This document shows, in pieces, positions 29,501 to 42,905 of a DNA stretch of 64,000 nt. Below the pieces are notes generated by a model, which saw nothing but the letters and a program-made list of their open reading frames with translations, was not told where the DNA came from and did no database searches. The stretch comes from Betaproteobacteria bacterium (GTDB taxonomy: Bacteria; Pseudomonadota; Gammaproteobacteria; Burkholderiales; Ferrovaceae): the NCBI GenBank assembly GCA_028866015.1, contig JAGWIW010000008.1, positions 1 to 64,000 on the forward strand. The letters run 5' to 3'. The position numbers were made by a program, and so were the translations under genes. Position 1 is the first letter of the stretch. Every line of letters starts with the position of its first letter.

Positions 29501-30448
29501 AGTGAATTGCAGCGCATCTGGTCGGAAACCACGTACCGCATGCAGGCCCTGAGGGATAACCCGGAATGTGCCGCAGAAGAATATGCCCGCGTGGGCAATG
29601 CGGCTGATCCAGGACTTACCTGGGAGTTGACCTACGATCCGGCTGAACCTTTGCCTGCCTTCATGGTGGGCACCGGAGCGCGCCCGCCGGTGGCGATTTT
29701 GCGTGAACAGGGCGTGAATGGCCAGGTGGAAATGGCTGCGGCGTTTGACCGCGCCGGATTCGATGCGGTGGATGTCCACATGAGCGACATACTGTCCGGT
29801 CGCATCGCGTTGAATGACTTTTCAGGGTTTGTGGCCTGCGGGGGGTTTTCTTACGGGGATGTGCTTGGCGCCGGGGAAGGGTGGGCCAAATCCATACTTT
29901 ACAACACGCGTGCGCGGGATGAGTTCGGCCGGTTTTTCGAGCGGGGCGACGTGTTCGCCCTGGGTGTGTGCAATGGCTGCCAAATGATGAGTGCCTTGTC
30001 CGAACTCATACCCGGAGCTGCTCACTGGCCCCGGTTTGTGCGCAACCGGTCCGAGCAGTTTGAGGCGCGTGTGGTGCTGCTGGAAGTGGCCCGGAGTCCA
30101 TCCATTTTCTTCGACGGCATGGCGGGTAGCCGCCTGCCTGTACCGGTGGCCCATGGTGAGGGACGTGCCCGCTTCAGCGACGAAACGGCGCAGATGGCTG
30201 CCCGTCCACTGGTGGCCCTGCGCTACGTGGATGGCCACGGCAATGTGGCTTCCACTTACCCACTCAATCCCAACGGGTCGCCGGAAGGTGTTGCAGGGCT
30301 GACCACACAGGACGGACGTTTCACCATTTGCATGCCCCATCCCGAGCGAGCCTTCCGCACGGTGCAACTGTCATGGGCCCCCAAGGAGTGGGGTGAGGAA
30401 GGGCCCTGGCTGCGCATGTTCCGCAATGCGCGGAGATTTGTCGGCTAG
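26549..30448 (+). CDS. purL: Phosphoribosylformylglycinamidine synthase PurL (large form)
   Basis: PurL catalyses the fourth step of purine synthesis, using glutamine and ATP. The single 1299-residue chain holds the N-terminal PurS-like domain, the duplicated AIR-synthase-like domains ([13 protein letters not shown] and the ATP-binding [11 protein letters not shown]) and a C-terminal class I glutaminase with Cys1141 in GVCNGCQM and the His-Glu pair in PHPERAF. This is the large gamma/beta-proteobacterial type, so no purQ or purS is expected. It converges on glnE, and the two stop codons share the palindrome CTAG. Confidence 0.97.
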   Translation: MSELLHLRGPRALSDFRVQRLCGMLEQQGIPVSALSAWHDHYIYLAEKLDQGQKQRLEAVLDYGDAAEPLPEATFEVVVVPRLGTISPWSTKATDILHHCGLTGISRAERGTTFQVRLREGHAGDCRDRAIALLHDRMTECVLASHAEARLLFEPAQPQPLSQVDILGGGRAALEAADKNLGLALAADEMDYLVKLFVSMERNPTDAELLMFAQANSEHCRHKIFNARWVIDGVEQAQSLFQMIRETHAAHPEGTVVAYADNAAIIEGAPAQRFFPDPVTGRYAYQASMTHFLAKVETHNHPTAIAPFPGAATGSGGEIRDEGATGTGAKPKAGLTGFSVSNLRLPGFEQPWEAGTGERPGRIASALSIMTEGPLGGAAFNNEFGRPNLAGYFRTFELPFQGHMRGYHKPVMLAGGIGAIDARHAFKHPLTPGCLFVQLGGPGMRIGLGGGAASSMQSGHNTESLDFDSVQRANPEMQRRAQEVIDRCWQMGDDNPILAIHDVGAGGLSNAFPELAHDGGVGARFDLRKIPSEEPGMSPREIWSNESQERYVLAIHPESLARFETICERERCPYAIVGEATAEPRLRVDDPLLGQAPVDMDLEALLGKPPRMVRDVAHCPPEPSPLDLTQAETNVLEALARVLRLPGVADKTFLITIGDRTVGGLSARDPCVGRWQVPVADVAVTLADFVGADGEAFAIGERAPIALLSGPASGRMAVGEALTNLAAAPVEHLGDVRLSANWMAAAGTAGEDANLFDTVRAVALDLCIPLGVSIPVGKDSLSMRTLWEEGGREHSVTAPLTLVISAFARCQSIRRTLTPELQWVDEGSELILVDLGRGKNRLGASSLAQVYGQVGSEAPDLDAPEDLRAFFASIQSLNRAGHLLAYHDRSDGGLLVTVAEMLFCSRLGANLDLAALSPEPDDLGQLFNEELGAVIQVASSSRNAVLETLSAAGLGGCTHVLGVVTEQGRLRVLRRDKLLLDSPVSELQRIWSETTYRMQALRDNPECAAEEYARVGNAADPGLTWELTYDPAEPLPAFMVGTGARPPVAILREQGVNGQVEMAAAFDRAGFDAVDVHMSDILSGRIALNDFSGFVACGGFSYGDVLGAGEGWAKSILYNTRARDEFGRFFERGDVFALGVCNGCQMMSALSELIPGAAHWPRFVRNRSEQFEARVVLLEVARSPSIFFDGMAGSRLPVPVAHGEGRARFSDETAQMAARPLVALRYVDGHGNVASTYPLNPNGSPEGVAGLTTQDGRFTICMPHPERAFRTVQLSWAPKEWGEEGPWLRMFRNARRFVG

Positions 30449-33192
30449 GGGGAAGGGGTAAACACCGCCTGCCACAGCTCAGTCACCGGGCTGCTGATGG
30501 GAGCTCCTTCTGCCAGATCAATCCGGGCCTGGGCAGCACCTTGCAGCCGCTCGCGATGCTGGAAGCGGCGCAAGGCGGCATAACTGTCTGCAACACGGTC
30601 GGCCAGGCCGGCTTCGATGAGCCCTTGCTGGCCCGCACGCCTCAGCAGGGCGGCATTGCCCACGTTGTCCACAAGGTCAGGGTGGGCATGGGCATGAGCA
30701 AGTATCAGGTATTGGACGATGAACTCCACATCAACCATGCCGCCTGCATCATGTTTCACGTCGAAACGACCGCTCGGGTTGGGGTGTCCTTCATGGATGC
30801 GTTGTCGCATGTGCAGGATTTCACTGCGCAAGTCAGGCAAGTCCCGCTTACGGCAAAGGACCTCGCGCCTGATTTTCTCGAAAGCGGCACCGATGGTCGC
30901 ATCCCCACAGCAGAAACGAGCTCGCGTCAGGGCCTGGTGTTCCCATACCCAGGCGGAATTATCCCGGTCCTGCATCTGGTAATGGCGAAAAGCTTCCAGC
31001 GGACTCACCAGCATTCCGGCACTGCCGTTCGGGCGCAGTTGGGTGTCCATTTCATACAGGATGCCTGCAGCCGTTGCGGTGGTGGTCCAGGTGGAGATCT
31101 TGCGCACCAGTGTGGTGTAATTTCCCTGGGCCCGATCGTCTTCATCCTCATAAAGAAAAACCAGGTCAAGATCCGAGGCATAGCCCATTTCCTTGCTGCC
31201 CCATTTTCCGTAAGCGATGATGGCAAATTTGGGTTGTTCGCAATGTCGGGCGGGAACCTTTTGCCAGCAGTATTCCAGAACAAGGGACATGAGGGCGTCG
31301 GCCAGGGCGCTCAGGCGGTCCGCCACGCTCTCCACAGGCAGTTCACCTCGCAGGTCCCGGACCAGCACGCGGAATGTCTCTGCATGCCGGGCCCGGCGCA
31401 GGATGTTCATCTGGTCTTCCACTTCGCCTTCCGCTTCCTTCAGGCGCAGTCTCATCCGATCCTGGAATCGCTGCCAGTAGCCGGAAAAATCTTCCGTTTG
31501 TTCATCGCTTTCCAGCAGAAGTTCGTCCAGCAGCTGGGGACGCTGGGCAATGTAGCCCGCGGCCCACTCGGAAGCTTCCAGCAAAGGAAGCAGTCGGGCC
31601 AGTACAACCGGATAGTCCGCCAGCAGCATCAGGTAGGATGCGCGGCGGCTGATGGATTCCATGAACTGGCAGAAGCGGACCCCCAGTGCCGGACTGAGGG
31701 GAGGCGAAGCCAGGATGCGGTTGAGGCCATCAATCACAACCCGATCAAACTGTTCGCGGGTCCTTTCGCTCTGGAAGCGGTATCCCGGCGTGCGTTTGAG
31801 GGCCGAAAGCTGGTGCAGCAGGGGGCCATCTGGAGAGTCCGGCACGGGGTCCGTGATTTCGAGATTGGCGCGTTGCCAGAGGAGTGCGCCAGCACTGTTT
31901 TCCGAGGGGGCTTGCGAGTCTGGAAAAATCTGGTCGAAAAGCGCAGCCACTTGACGTGTTCGCTGCCCCAGTTCATCAAGGAAGTCCTGTGTTTCGCCAA
32001 ATCCCAGCGAACGGGCCACCAGCGCGAGGTCTTCGGGGTTGACCGGAAGGCTGTGGGTCTGCGCATCGTCGAGGTATTGCAGACGGTGTTCCAGACGCCG
32101 CAGATAAACATAGTGCTCGGACAACCGGGCAGCGCTGTCGGCTTCAAGCAATCCGCGTTCCCCCAGACGTTCAAGCACCTGCAGCGTGGGGATGATACGC
32201 AATGCGGCATCCTGCCCGCCACGGATCAGCTGAAACACCTGGGCCACAAATTCGATTTCCCGGATTCCACCGCGGCCCAGTTTGATATCCATCCCGCGCC
32301 AACTGGCATCGCGCAACGCATCACGCTCCGTCTCCTCCCGAATCTGTCGATGCAGCGAGCGCAAGGCGCTGATGGCTGAATAGTCGAGGTGGCGGCGGTA
32401 GACGAAAGGTTGCACGCGTTCCGCAAGGGCAGACGAGCCCCTTGCCACACCGGGCCGTTCCCTGTCGGACACGATGCGCGCCTTGATCCAGGCATATCGT
32501 TCCCAGTCACGCCCCTGCACGATGAAATACTCTTCGAGCATGGCGATGCTGACAGCCAGAGGCCCTGCCGTGCCATTGGGACGCAATCTCAAATCGACAC
32601 GAAATACCAGACCGTCTTCAGTGGGTTCGGACAGCAAGGTGTTGAGCCGGCGACCCATGCGCCAGAAAAATTCATGATTGGTGAGCTTTTTCCCGCTCCC
32701 GCTGCCATCCGTCTCGCCGTCTTCCTCATAAAGAAAAATCAGGTCGATATCCGATGAAACATTCAGTTCGCCGCCGCCCAGCTTGCCCATGGCGACGACC
32801 AGCAGTTCTTGCGGCAGTCCTGATTCGCTGCCCAGGGGAGTGCCATGGGTCTGGGTCATGTCCCTGTGAAGCCAGTCGATGGCTGTACAGATGGACACCT
32901 CGGCCAGGATGGTCATGCTGTGCGTGACTTCGGCCAGTGAGGCTTGCCCGTTCAGATCCCTGGTCATGACGGATAGCAGCACCTCCTGGCGCAAGTGGCG
33001 CAGGGCCCTCATTAGGGATTGCTGATTGTCAGCTGGAACTGGTGGGGTTTTGAGAAGCTCACCCAGTCGCTGGGTCAAGGTTGCGCGCGTCCACGGCTGC
33101 TGGGTGAACGCGCGCAGAAGCTCAGGCGGGAGTGTGCCGGCGTCGATCAGCCGGGCGGCATAACGAGAAAACTCCCGCGCTTCAATGGTCAA
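30445..33192 (-). CDS. glnE: Bifunctional glutamine synthetase adenylyltransferase / adenylyl-removing enzyme GlnE
   Basis: GlnE attaches and removes AMP on glutamine synthetase according to PII and glutamine. Both nucleotidyltransferase domains are visible: the N-terminal deadenylylase with [13 protein letters not shown] (aspartates near 148-150) and the C-terminal adenylylase with [14 protein letters not shown] near residue 672, plus [14 protein letters not shown]. Length is 915 residues (E. coli 946). The apparent start is TTG 33192-33190, directly after the stop of the parvulin gene, with only a weak purine-rich stretch upstream. GlnD, its upstream controller, is encoded at 52.6-55.2 kb. 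Confidence 0.95.
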   Translation of the reverse strand: MTIEAREFSRYAARLIDAGTLPPELLRAFTQQPWTRATLTQRLGELLKTPPVPADNQQSLMRALRHLRQEVLLSVMTRDLNGQASLAEVTHSMTILAEVSICTAIDWLHRDMTQTHGTPLGSESGLPQELLVVAMGKLGGGELNVSSDIDLIFLYEEDGETDGSGSGKKLTNHEFFWRMGRRLNTLLSEPTEDGLVFRVDLRLRPNGTAGPLAVSIAMLEEYFIVQGRDWERYAWIKARIVSDRERPGVARGSSALAERVQPFVYRRHLDYSAISALRSLHRQIREETERDALRDASWRGMDIKLGRGGIREIEFVAQVFQLIRGGQDAALRIIPTLQVLERLGERGLLEADSAARLSEHYVYLRRLEHRLQYLDDAQTHSLPVNPEDLALVARSLGFGETQDFLDELGQRTRQVAALFDQIFPDSQAPSENSAGALLWQRANLEITDPVPDSPDGPLLHQLSALKRTPGYRFQSERTREQFDRVVIDGLNRILASPPLSPALGVRFCQFMESISRRASYLMLLADYPVVLARLLPLLEASEWAAGYIAQRPQLLDELLLESDEQTEDFSGYWQRFQDRMRLRLKEAEGEVEDQMNILRRARHAETFRVLVRDLRGELPVESVADRLSALADALMSLVLEYCWQKVPARHCEQPKFAIIAYGKWGSKEMGYASDLDLVFLYEDEDDRAQGNYTTLVRKISTWTTTATAAGILYEMDTQLRPNGSAGMLVSPLEAFRHYQMQDRDNSAWVWEHQALTRARFCCGDATIGAAFEKIRREVLCRKRDLPDLRSEILHMRQRIHEGHPNPSGRFDVKHDAGGMVDVEFIVQYLILAHAHAHPDLVDNVGNAALLRRAGQQGLIEAGLADRVADSYAALRRFQHRERLQGAAQARIDLAEGAPISSPVTELWQAVFTPSP

Positions 33193-34029
33193 TTAACGTT
33201 CTTCGACCTTGGCCTTGGCACGCAACTGTTGCACCAGCTGGTTGAAGGCTTCCTGTTCCTTGGCTTGCAGGATGCGACCCTTTACTTCGTCGAAGGGGGG
33301 CGCTTTCAGGGGGCGAACGTCGATCAGGCGGATCACATGGTAGCCAAACGGGGATTTGACCGGTGTGTCGGTGGTTTCCCCTTTCTTGAGGTGAACCATG
33401 GCATCGCTGAAGGATTTGTCAAAGGATACAGGAGTGGCCCAGTCCAGCTTGCCGCCTTTGTCGCGCGAACCGGTATCGATGCTCTTTTCCTTGGCGATTT
33501 TTTCAAAGTCTCCGCCTTTCTTGAGCTCGGCGATGACCGCTTTGGCATCGTCTTCCTTGGCAACCAGGATGTGTTCAACCAGGTATTCCTTGTCGCCAAG
33601 CTCTGCTTTCATGCGATTGTATTCAGCGTGCAGCACATCGTCGCTGATCGGATGGGTCTGAACGAAATGGGCCTGGAAAGCGCGGGCCAGAATCTGTTCA
33701 CGGGCCAGGTCGATCTGTGCCTGCAACTTGGGGTCTTTTTCAAGGCCGTCCTTTACCGCATGCTGGGAGATCACCTCCAGGGCAATCAGGTTTTCACGGA
33801 CAGCGCGATCCAGATCGGGGCCGCCGGTGTGACCTTGGGCAATCTGGGCTCCCGTGACCAGTTCGAAGCGGGCGTTGGGAATGGTGACGCCGTTGACCAC
33901 CACTCGCTTGGTCGCAGCCGATTTGGCGCTACCGTGGGTTTTGTCCTTGGTCTGGTCGGCATAAGACAGGGTCAGGGCCAGCGAGCCTCCCACCAGGATC
34001 AGTGACATCAAAGCTTGTTTCAATTTCAT
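33193..34029 (-). CDS. Exported parvulin-type peptidyl-prolyl cis-trans isomerase
   Basis: A 278-residue periplasmic folding factor. A signal peptide occupies about residues 1-23 (hydrophobic core, then SYA and a likely cleavage before DQ). The parvulin domain spans about 155-255: EYLVEHILV, GGDFEKIAKEKS, GGKLDW and PFGYHVIRL. One parvulin domain is present, as in PpiC/PrsA-like proteins, rather than the two of SurA. ATG 34029 is preferred over ATG 34038 because GAGG is eight bases upstream. It lies between bolA and glnE in one operon. Confidence 0.9.
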   Translation of the reverse strand: MKLKQALMSLILVGGSLALTLSYADQTKDKTHGSAKSAATKRVVVNGVTIPNARFELVTGAQIAQGHTGGPDLDRAVRENLIALEVISQHAVKDGLEKDPKLQAQIDLAREQILARAFQAHFVQTHPISDDVLHAEYNRMKAELGDKEYLVEHILVAKEDDAKAVIAELKKGGDFEKIAKEKSIDTGSRDKGGKLDWATPVSFDKSFSDAMVHLKKGETTDTPVKSPFGYHVIRLIDVRPLKAPPFDEVKGRILQAKEQEAFNQLVQQLRAKAKVEER

Positions 34030-34066
34030 GGGGTGCATCCTCGGGTCAAAATAACGGGTGTTGCGT

Positions 34067-34327
34067 TCAAGGGGCACTGGCTTTGATGGCCAGTGCATGA
34101 ATTTCGTGCGACATCAAAGGGGCTAAGGCATCGTGAACCAGTCGGTGCCGTTGCAGTGGCGAAAGGCCACGAAACGCCTCCGCCACAATCGTGATTTTGT
34201 AATGGCCTCCGTTTCCGGCCCCTGCATGGCCTGCATGATGGCGGCTGTCGTCGCGGATGGCAAGCGCGCTCGGCTGCAGCGCGGACAGCAGCCGATGCAT
34301 GCGGTCTGCCGTTGTTTCAGCGGTCAT
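34067..34327 (-). CDS. BolA family protein
   Basis: BolA proteins are small regulators that usually pair with monothiol glutaredoxins and take part in iron-sulfur handling or envelope gene control. The 86-residue product has the class II KH-like fold elements: ADRMHRLLSAL, DDSRHHAGH, HYKITIVAEAFRG and the closing HALAIKA with HEIHA. It starts inside the end of yciB (11-base overlap) and precedes the parvulin gene. The exact BolA subgroup (BolA or IbaG) is not resolved. Confidence 0.9.
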   Translation of the reverse strand: MTAETTADRMHRLLSALQPSALAIRDDSRHHAGHAGAGNGGHYKITIVAEAFRGLSPLQRHRLVHDALAPLMSHEIHALAIKASAP

Positions 34328-34880
34328 CCTTCTCTTCCAGATGATGGGACAGAATAATCCCCTGACCCAAAATGAAAACCACCATCAGTGCCAGCAGGCC
34401 GAATACCTTGAACTTTACCCATACCGGCTCGGAATAGTTGAAAGCCACATAGAGATTGAGCAGGCCCAGCAACGTGAAAAATACTGCCCAGGCAAAGTTG
34501 AGTCTGCCCCAGACAGTGTCAGGCAAGTGCAACTGTTTGCCCATCAAACCGCGAATGGGATTGCGGTTGAACAGCGCCGGCCCCAGAAAGAGAATGGCTG
34601 CAAAAATCCAGTAAAGGGCAGTTGGCTTCCAGCGGATGAAGACCGTGGGGTCGATGCCTGCAACCCGATGTTCGTGGGTCCACAGGGTCAGCCCGCCAAA
34701 TAGCGTGATGACCACAAAGCTGATCCAGGCGGCAGGTTCCACCCGGCGCCGCGTAGCCAGCAGCCAGCCGATCTGGATCAGGCTCGCGCCCATGGCGCAG
34801 CCGGTTGCCCAGTAAATGCCCCCCACTTCGTAGGCGGCAAAGAAAAGCAGGACCGGAAAGAGGTCGAAAAAAATTTTCAT
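34317..34880 (-). CDS. yciB: Inner membrane septation protein YciB (IspA/IspZ family)
   Basis: A 187-residue integral membrane protein with five or six hydrophobic helices. The family start MKIFFDLFPVLLFF, the middle WKPTALYWIFA and the NPIRGLMGKQL loop are well conserved. It is linked to septation and envelope integrity in Shigella and E. coli. First gene of yciB-bolA-parvulin-glnE, divergent from rnm across 115 bases. A modest promoter-like pair (TGGACA, 18 bases, GACAAT) can be read upstream on the minus strand. Confidence 0.93.
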   Translation of the reverse strand: MKIFFDLFPVLLFFAAYEVGGIYWATGCAMGASLIQIGWLLATRRRVEPAAWISFVVITLFGGLTLWTHEHRVAGIDPTVFIRWKPTALYWIFAAILFLGPALFNRNPIRGLMGKQLHLPDTVWGRLNFAWAVFFTLLGLLNLYVAFNYSEPVWVKFKVFGLLALMVVFILGQGIILSHHLEEKDDR

Positions 34881-34940
34881 GACCTGCTATTGTCCTTGAT
34901 TTATTGGGGATTTGTCCATTCATGAGGCGTTTCAGGGTGT

Positions 34941-34968
34941 ATCGGGCAGGCTCCCGATTTGGTATGAT
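34941..34968 (+). promoter_or_regulatory. Promoter of the rnm-trpS-scpAB operon with overlapping inverted repeat
   Basis: An extended -10, TGGTATGAT at 34960-34968 (TG at 34960-34961, -10 TATGAT), lies 27 bases before the rnm ATG. Directly upstream is a perfect inverted repeat: ATCGGG (34941-34946), six-base spacer, CCCGAT (34953-34958), covering where a -35 would be. That is a plausible operator site; no regulator is identified. Confidence 0.5.
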
Positions 34969-34995
34969 GCTGGTTGAAAAATCCTAATTAATTCA

Positions 34996-35844
34996 ATGCA
35001 AAACATCGACTTACATAATCATTCCCGGGGTTCCGACGGGCTGCTTGCACCGGCCGAGCTGGTGCGGCTTGCAGCGGGCAACGGGGTGACAACGCTTGCG
35101 CTGACGGATCACGACGACACGGACGGCTTGCAGGAGGCTGCCCTGGCTGCGCAGGCATGCGGGTTGCGATTCATCAACGGGGTGGAGGTTTCGGTCACCT
35201 GGGCCCAGCACACCATCCATGTGGTCGGACTCAACATCAATCCTGGCGACCCCCTGTTAGTGGCCGGGCTGGCGGCAATCCGCAGTGGCCGCATGGAGCG
35301 TGCCGAGAAAATAGCCCAGGAGCTTGCCAAGGCCGGTATCCCCGGAGCCCTGGAAGGGGCATTGCGCCATGCCCATAACCCCAAGATCGTGGCCCGGCCC
35401 CATTTCGCTCGCTATCTGGTTGAACAGGGCGTGGCCCGCGATGTGCCCAGCGTGTTCAGGCGTTTTCTGGTCAAAGGCAAGGCCGGGTATGTCAAGCATC
35501 GCTGGGCTGAACTGGGGGATGCCGTCACCTGGATCCGGAGTGCGGGAGGCATCCCGGTGCTGGCGCATCCCGGCCGCTACAGCCTCAACCATGGGACCCT
35601 GGACCGCCTGATCGACGAATTCGTCGAAGTCGGCGGCCTGGGCATTGAAGTCGTTACCAGCAATCACACCCGTGACCAGGCTGAGGCTTTTGCAGCCCAG
35701 GCCCAGCGACGAGGCTTGCTTGCTTCCCGTGGCTCGGACTACCATGGCCCGGGCGAAAGCCGTCTGGAACCCGGAAAATTGCCGCCTTTGCCCCCCCAGT
35801 GCGTTCCCGTCTGGCAGGCATGGGGCGATGTCGCTCTACACTAA
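34996..35844 (+). CDS. rnm: PHP-domain 3',5'-nucleoside bisphosphate phosphatase / 5'-3' exoribonuclease (RNase AM, YciV/TrpH type)
   Basis: PHP-fold metal phosphoesterase. Metal-binding motifs are visible in order: DLHNHSRGSDG at 5-15, LTDHDD near 38-42, GVEVS near 62, RPHFAR, LAHPGR and the closing SDYHG. Relatives hydrolyse pAp-like nucleotides and short RNA 5' ends. Length is 282 residues. Immediately upstream of trpS, as in many Beta- and Gammaproteobacteria. The Shine-Dalgarno is weak. Confidence 0.88.
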   Translation: MQNIDLHNHSRGSDGLLAPAELVRLAAGNGVTTLALTDHDDTDGLQEAALAAQACGLRFINGVEVSVTWAQHTIHVVGLNINPGDPLLVAGLAAIRSGRMERAEKIAQELAKAGIPGALEGALRHAHNPKIVARPHFARYLVEQGVARDVPSVFRRFLVKGKAGYVKHRWAELGDAVTWIRSAGGIPVLAHPGRYSLNHGTLDRLIDEFVEVGGLGIEVVTSNHTRDQAEAFAAQAQRRGLLASRGSDYHGPGESRLEPGKLPPLPPQCVPVWQAWGDVALH

Positions 35845-35869
35845 AAGCAGCCCAGGAGTTTTCTAATTT

Positions 35870-37072
35870 ATGTACCCAGATCGTGTGCTGTCTGGCATGC
35901 GCCCTACCGGGGCCATGCACTTGGGACATTTTCACGGCGTGCTCAAAAACTGGATCAAGATCCAGCACGAACATGAATGCCTGTTCATGGTGGCCGACTG
36001 GCATGCCCTGACCACGCATTACGACCGCCCCCAGGAAATCGAGGCGCATGTGTGGGACATGGTGATCGATTGGCTGGCTGCGGGCGTGGATCCGAACCAG
36101 GCGACCCTGTTCATTCAGTCGCGGGTACCCGAGCACGCCGAACTGCACCTGCTGTTGTCCATGATGACCCCGCTGGGGTGGCTGGAGCGCGTTCCCACCT
36201 ACAAGGAGCAGCAGGAAAAGATTATCGACAAGGATCTCTCTACCTATGGTTTTCTGGGATACCCCCTGCTGCAGGCGGCCGATATCCTGATTTACAGAGC
36301 CAACCGGGTGCCTGTGGGCGAGGACCAGGTACCCCATATCGAGTTCACGCGCGAAATTGCCCGCCGTTTCAACCACCTCTACGGACGTGAACCGGGTTTT
36401 GACGAAAAGGCCTTGCAGGCCGTTAAAAAACTGGGTGCCAAGAAAGCCAAACTTTATCTGGAATTGCGCAACCGCTATACCGAACAGGGCGATGATGAAG
36501 CCCTGGAAGCGGCACGCGCGTTGCTTGGCGAATCACAAAACCTTTCTGTGGTGGATCGCGAACGGGTGTTCGGCTATCTGGAAGGCAGCGGCAAAATGAT
36601 TCTGGTGGAGCCCCAGGCCATGCTGACCGAGGCCTCGCGCTTGCTGGGGCTTGATGGACAGAAAATGTCCAAGTCCTACAACAACACCATCGCCTTGCGT
36701 GAAGATGAGGCGAGCGTCACCCGTAAAATCCGGACCATGCCCACCGACCCCGCTCGCGTGCGCCGCACGGATCCGGGCGAACCCAACCGTTGCCCGGTCT
36801 ATTCCTTCCATCAGATCTACAGTGACGACGCCACCCGTGACTGGGTGCAGCAGGGATGCCGTTCTGCAGGCATCGGATGCCTGGAATGCAAGCAGCCCGT
36901 AGTGGACCGTGTGCTCGAAGAGCTTCGTCCCATTCGCGAAAGGGCGCAGGCCTACCTGGACGATCCCACGCTGGTTCGCAACGTGATTGCCGACGGTTGT
37001 GAACGGGCTCGCAAGCTGGCTGCTGATACCTTGCGTGATGTGCGTGAAAGCATCGGACTGTCCTATTCATGA
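35870..37072 (+). CDS. trpS: Tryptophan-tRNA ligase TrpS
   Basis: Class I aminoacyl-tRNA synthetase charging tRNA-Trp. The HIGH-like motif HLGH is at 17-20 and KMSKS at 265-269. At 400 residues it is longer than the E. coli enzyme (334), with extra residues between the motifs and a C-terminal GCLECK element; this long form is usual in Betaproteobacteria. AGGAG at 35854-35858 precedes the ATG. The stop overlaps scpA as ATGA. Confidence 0.95.
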   Translation: MYPDRVLSGMRPTGAMHLGHFHGVLKNWIKIQHEHECLFMVADWHALTTHYDRPQEIEAHVWDMVIDWLAAGVDPNQATLFIQSRVPEHAELHLLLSMMTPLGWLERVPTYKEQQEKIIDKDLSTYGFLGYPLLQAADILIYRANRVPVGEDQVPHIEFTREIARRFNHLYGREPGFDEKALQAVKKLGAKKAKLYLELRNRYTEQGDDEALEAARALLGESQNLSVVDRERVFGYLEGSGKMILVEPQAMLTEASRLLGLDGQKMSKSYNNTIALREDEASVTRKIRTMPTDPARVRRTDPGEPNRCPVYSFHQIYSDDATRDWVQQGCRSAGIGCLECKQPVVDRVLEELRPIRERAQAYLDDPTLVRNVIADGCERARKLAADTLRDVRESIGLSYS

Positions 37073-37896
37073 GTGAAGCCGCGGACTTGCTCGAAGTTCC
37101 CTTGGCCGAACCCATTGCCAGGGTACGTGGCGAGCCTTTTGTGGGCATGCCGCAAGACCTTTATATTCCGCCCGAGGCGCTCGAGGTATTCCTGGAGAGC
37201 TTCGAAGGCCCCCTTGACTTGCTGCTCTACCTGATCCGGAAGAACTCCCTCGACATCCTGGATATTCCAATGGCGGAACTGACCCGCCAGTACATGGAAT
37301 ACGTGGAAGCCATGCGAAGCCGCCGTCTTGAACTGGCCGCAGAATATCTCGTGATGGCGGCCGTACTGATTGAAATCAAGTCACGCATGTTGTTGCCCCG
37401 CCCGGTCACTGTCGCTTCCGACGAGGAAATGGATCCCCGCGCCGAGCTGATGCGGCGCCTGCTGGAATATGAGCAGATGAAACAGGCTGCCTTGAAGCTG
37501 GACGAATTGCCGCGCATTGGCAGAGAGTTTGCCTCAGTCCAGGTCTGGGTGGATGAGACGCTTAACCAGCGGCTGCCCCAGATCACGGCGCGCGACCTGC
37601 TGGAGGCCTGGGCACTGGTACTGGCTCGCGCAAAGATCAATCAGCATCACCGCATCACGCGGGAGCAGCTGTCTGTACGGGAGCACATGACGCGCATCCT
37701 GCGACGACTGCGTGAGCAGACGTTCGTGGTGTTTCATGAGTTGTTCGATTCTGGCATCACCGTGCCTGTGGCAGTGGTCAACTTCATTGCCATTCTGGAA
37801 CTGGTCAAGGAATCGCTGGTGAAAGTGTCCCAATCGGAAGCTTATGCCCCGTTGTACCTGAGTCTGGCCGAATCGGCCGCGGAGTTGCCTTCATGA
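37069..37896 (+). CDS. scpA: Segregation and condensation protein A (kleisin)
   Basis: ScpA bridges the two Smc heads in the condensin complex. The conserved N-terminal kleisin block is [25 protein letters not shown] in form, beginning near residue 44 after an extended leader, followed by [21 protein letters not shown]. The C-terminal winged helix is near 205-275. Length is 275 residues. It lies between trpS and scpB with ATGA overlaps at both ends. Its partner smc is at 44.6 kb. Confidence 0.95.
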   Translation: MSEAADLLEVPLAEPIARVRGEPFVGMPQDLYIPPEALEVFLESFEGPLDLLLYLIRKNSLDILDIPMAELTRQYMEYVEAMRSRRLELAAEYLVMAAVLIEIKSRMLLPRPVTVASDEEMDPRAELMRRLLEYEQMKQAALKLDELPRIGREFASVQVWVDETLNQRLPQITARDLLEAWALVLARAKINQHHRITREQLSVREHMTRILRRLREQTFVVFHELFDSGITVPVAVVNFIAILELVKESLVKVSQSEAYAPLYLSLAESAAELPS

Positions 37897-38450
37897 GTTT
37901 GCCAGAAGCCGAAATTCCTGCCGCCAAGAAATTGCTTGAAGCGGCTCTCCTGTCGAGTCCCGAGCCTGTGCCCATGGCCCAGTTGAGAAAGCTGTTTGAA
38001 CCCGAGTTAGGCGCTGATGCCCTGCGGCGCTTGCTGGAGTCGCTGCAGGAGGACTGGCAGGGTCGCGCTGTGGAATTGGTGCAGGTGGCCAGCGGCTGGC
38101 GTTTCCAGACGCGGCCCGAAGTGCAGGAAAAGATTGCGCGCATGACGCCGGAAAAACCGCCACGCTATTCCCGCGCCGTCATGGAAACGCTGGCCATCAT
38201 TGCCTATCGCCAGCCGGTGACGCGTGGCGACATCGAGGAAATTCGTGGGGTTGCCGTGTCCACGCCAGTACTTCGAACCCTTGAGGCGCGTGGCTGGATT
38301 GAAGTGGTGGGGCACCGCGAAGTCCCCGGACGTCCAGCGCTTTACGGCACCACGGCGTTGTTGCTGGATGACCTCAATCTGCGTACCTTGCAGGAACTGC
38401 CGCCATTGGCTCCATTAGGTGAAGACGTTGTCCTCCCAGAAGCTTCATAA
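37893..38450 (+). CDS. scpB: Segregation and condensation protein B
   Basis: ScpB dimers bind ScpA and stabilise Smc-ScpAB. The 185-residue product has the two winged-helix domains: [14 protein letters not shown] closes the first, and [20 protein letters not shown] leads into the second, with [18 protein letters not shown] near the end. It overlaps scpA by four bases and rluB by 32 bases. Confidence 0.95.
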   Translation: MSLPEAEIPAAKKLLEAALLSSPEPVPMAQLRKLFEPELGADALRRLLESLQEDWQGRAVELVQVASGWRFQTRPEVQEKIARMTPEKPPRYSRAVMETLAIIAYRQPVTRGDIEEIRGVAVSTPVLRTLEARGWIEVVGHREVPGRPALYGTTALLLDDLNLRTLQELPPLAPLGEDVVLPEAS

Positions 38451-39224
38451 GGTCCTGGCCCAATCTGGCCTGGGGTCTCGCCGAGACATGGAGGCCCTGA
38501 TCGCGGCCGGCGAGGTGCGTGTCAATGGACAAGTGGCGACCATCGGAACCCGCATTGGCCCTGAAGACAGGGTGACAGTGTCACGTCGCCCGGTTCGCCT
38601 GAATTTCGCGGAAACGCTCCCGCAAATCCTGCTCTATCACAAACCGGAAGGGGAAATAGTCAGCCGCGACGATCCCGCCGGACGCGAATCGGTTTTCGGC
38701 AAGTTGCCCCGGGTACGCGGGGCCAAGTGGGTGAGTGTGGGGAGACTCGATTTCAATACCAGCGGTCTGCTGGTTTTTACCACCAGTGGCGAGCTTGCCA
38801 ACCGACTCAGCCATCCCCGCTTTGAAGTGGAGCGCGAGTATGCAGTGCGGGTGGTGGGTACCCTCTCCGAAGACCAGATGCGTTCAGCCTGCCGTGAGAT
38901 CCAGTTGGAAGACGGTCCTGCCCGGTTTGAGAGCATTCGCGACAATGGGGGTGAAGGGACCAATCACTGGTACCAGGTCGTCATCAAGGAAGGGCGCAAT
39001 CGTGAAGTAAGGCGCATGTTCGAAGCCTTGCACCTGATGGTCGGGCGCCTGATCCGGGTCCGCTTCGGGATCATCCATCTGCCGCCTCGCCTCAAGAGGG
39101 GTCATTTTGTGGAGCTGGAAACTGCCGATGTCGGGAAGATCCTGCAATGGGCCGGAATGGTCCCACAACGGCCGCGTCAGTCCACGGCCCAAAGACCCGG
39201 CCGAGGCCGGCCCGGCAGGCCCCG

Positions 39225-42083
<2,859 letters not shown>

Positions 42084-42087
<4 letters not shown>

Positions 42088-42905
42088 TCGCCTCGCAGCA
42101 GCTCGTTGATACTGGTCTTGGCTCGCGTCTTGGCGTCCACTTTTTTCACGATGACGGCACAGTAAAGGCTGTATTGCCCGTTTGCTGCTGGCAGGTTTCC
42201 AGAAACGACCACCGAACCCGGCGGAACGTGACCGTAGGTGACTGTTCCGGTTTCCCGGTCGTAGATCTTGGTGCTTTGCCCGATGTAAACCCCCATTGAA
42301 ATGACCGATCCCTCACCCACGATGACGCCTTCCACGATTTCGGAGCGAGCGCCGATGAAGCAATGATCTTCAATGATGGTGGGGTTGGCCTGAACCGGCT
42401 CCAGCACGCCACCGATTCCGACGCCGCCGGATAGGTGCACATGTTTGCCAATCTGGGCGCAGGACCCTACGGTCGCCCAGGTGTCGACCATGGTGGATTC
42501 ATCCACGTAGGCTCCGATATTCACATAGGAGGGCATGAGCACGACGTTGCGGGCAATGTGGCTGCCGCGACGGGCCACGGCAGGCGGGACGACACGGAAG
42601 CCGCCGGCCTCGAAATCACGGTCACCGTAGCGGGAAAACTTGCTGTCCACCTTGTCCCAGTATTGGGTGAACCCGCCATCGATGCGGGCATTGTCTTTCA
42701 GGCGGAAGGACAGCAGGACCGCTTTCTTGATCCATTGGTGGGTAGTCCAGACCCCATCCAATTTTTCGGCGACGCGCAAAGTACCGGAATCCAGGCCATC
42801 CAGCACTTCCTCGACGGCAGCTTGCAATCCGGCGGGCGGAGAGGCGACAGACCAGGAGGCGCGGTTTTCGAATGCTTCTTCAATCAGGGGTTGAGGAGAG
42901 GGCAT
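42084..42905 (-). CDS. dapD: Tetrahydrodipicolinate N-succinyltransferase DapD
   Basis: DapD succinylates tetrahydrodipicolinate, opening the succinylase route to lysine and meso-diaminopimelate. The second half is a left-handed beta-helix of hexapeptide repeats ([19 protein letters not shown] onward, through [16 protein letters not shown]). Length is 273 residues from ATG 42905 (E. coli 274). AGGAAAA precedes the start. The start lies 26 bases inside the end of dapC, and the stop overlaps the NRDE gene as ATGA. Confidence 0.96.

Noticed and set aside
30541-32379. Open frame of 612 codons antisense to glnE
   Set aside because: glnE on the other strand has full domain structure; the antisense product has no recognisable motif and is an effect of codon bias.
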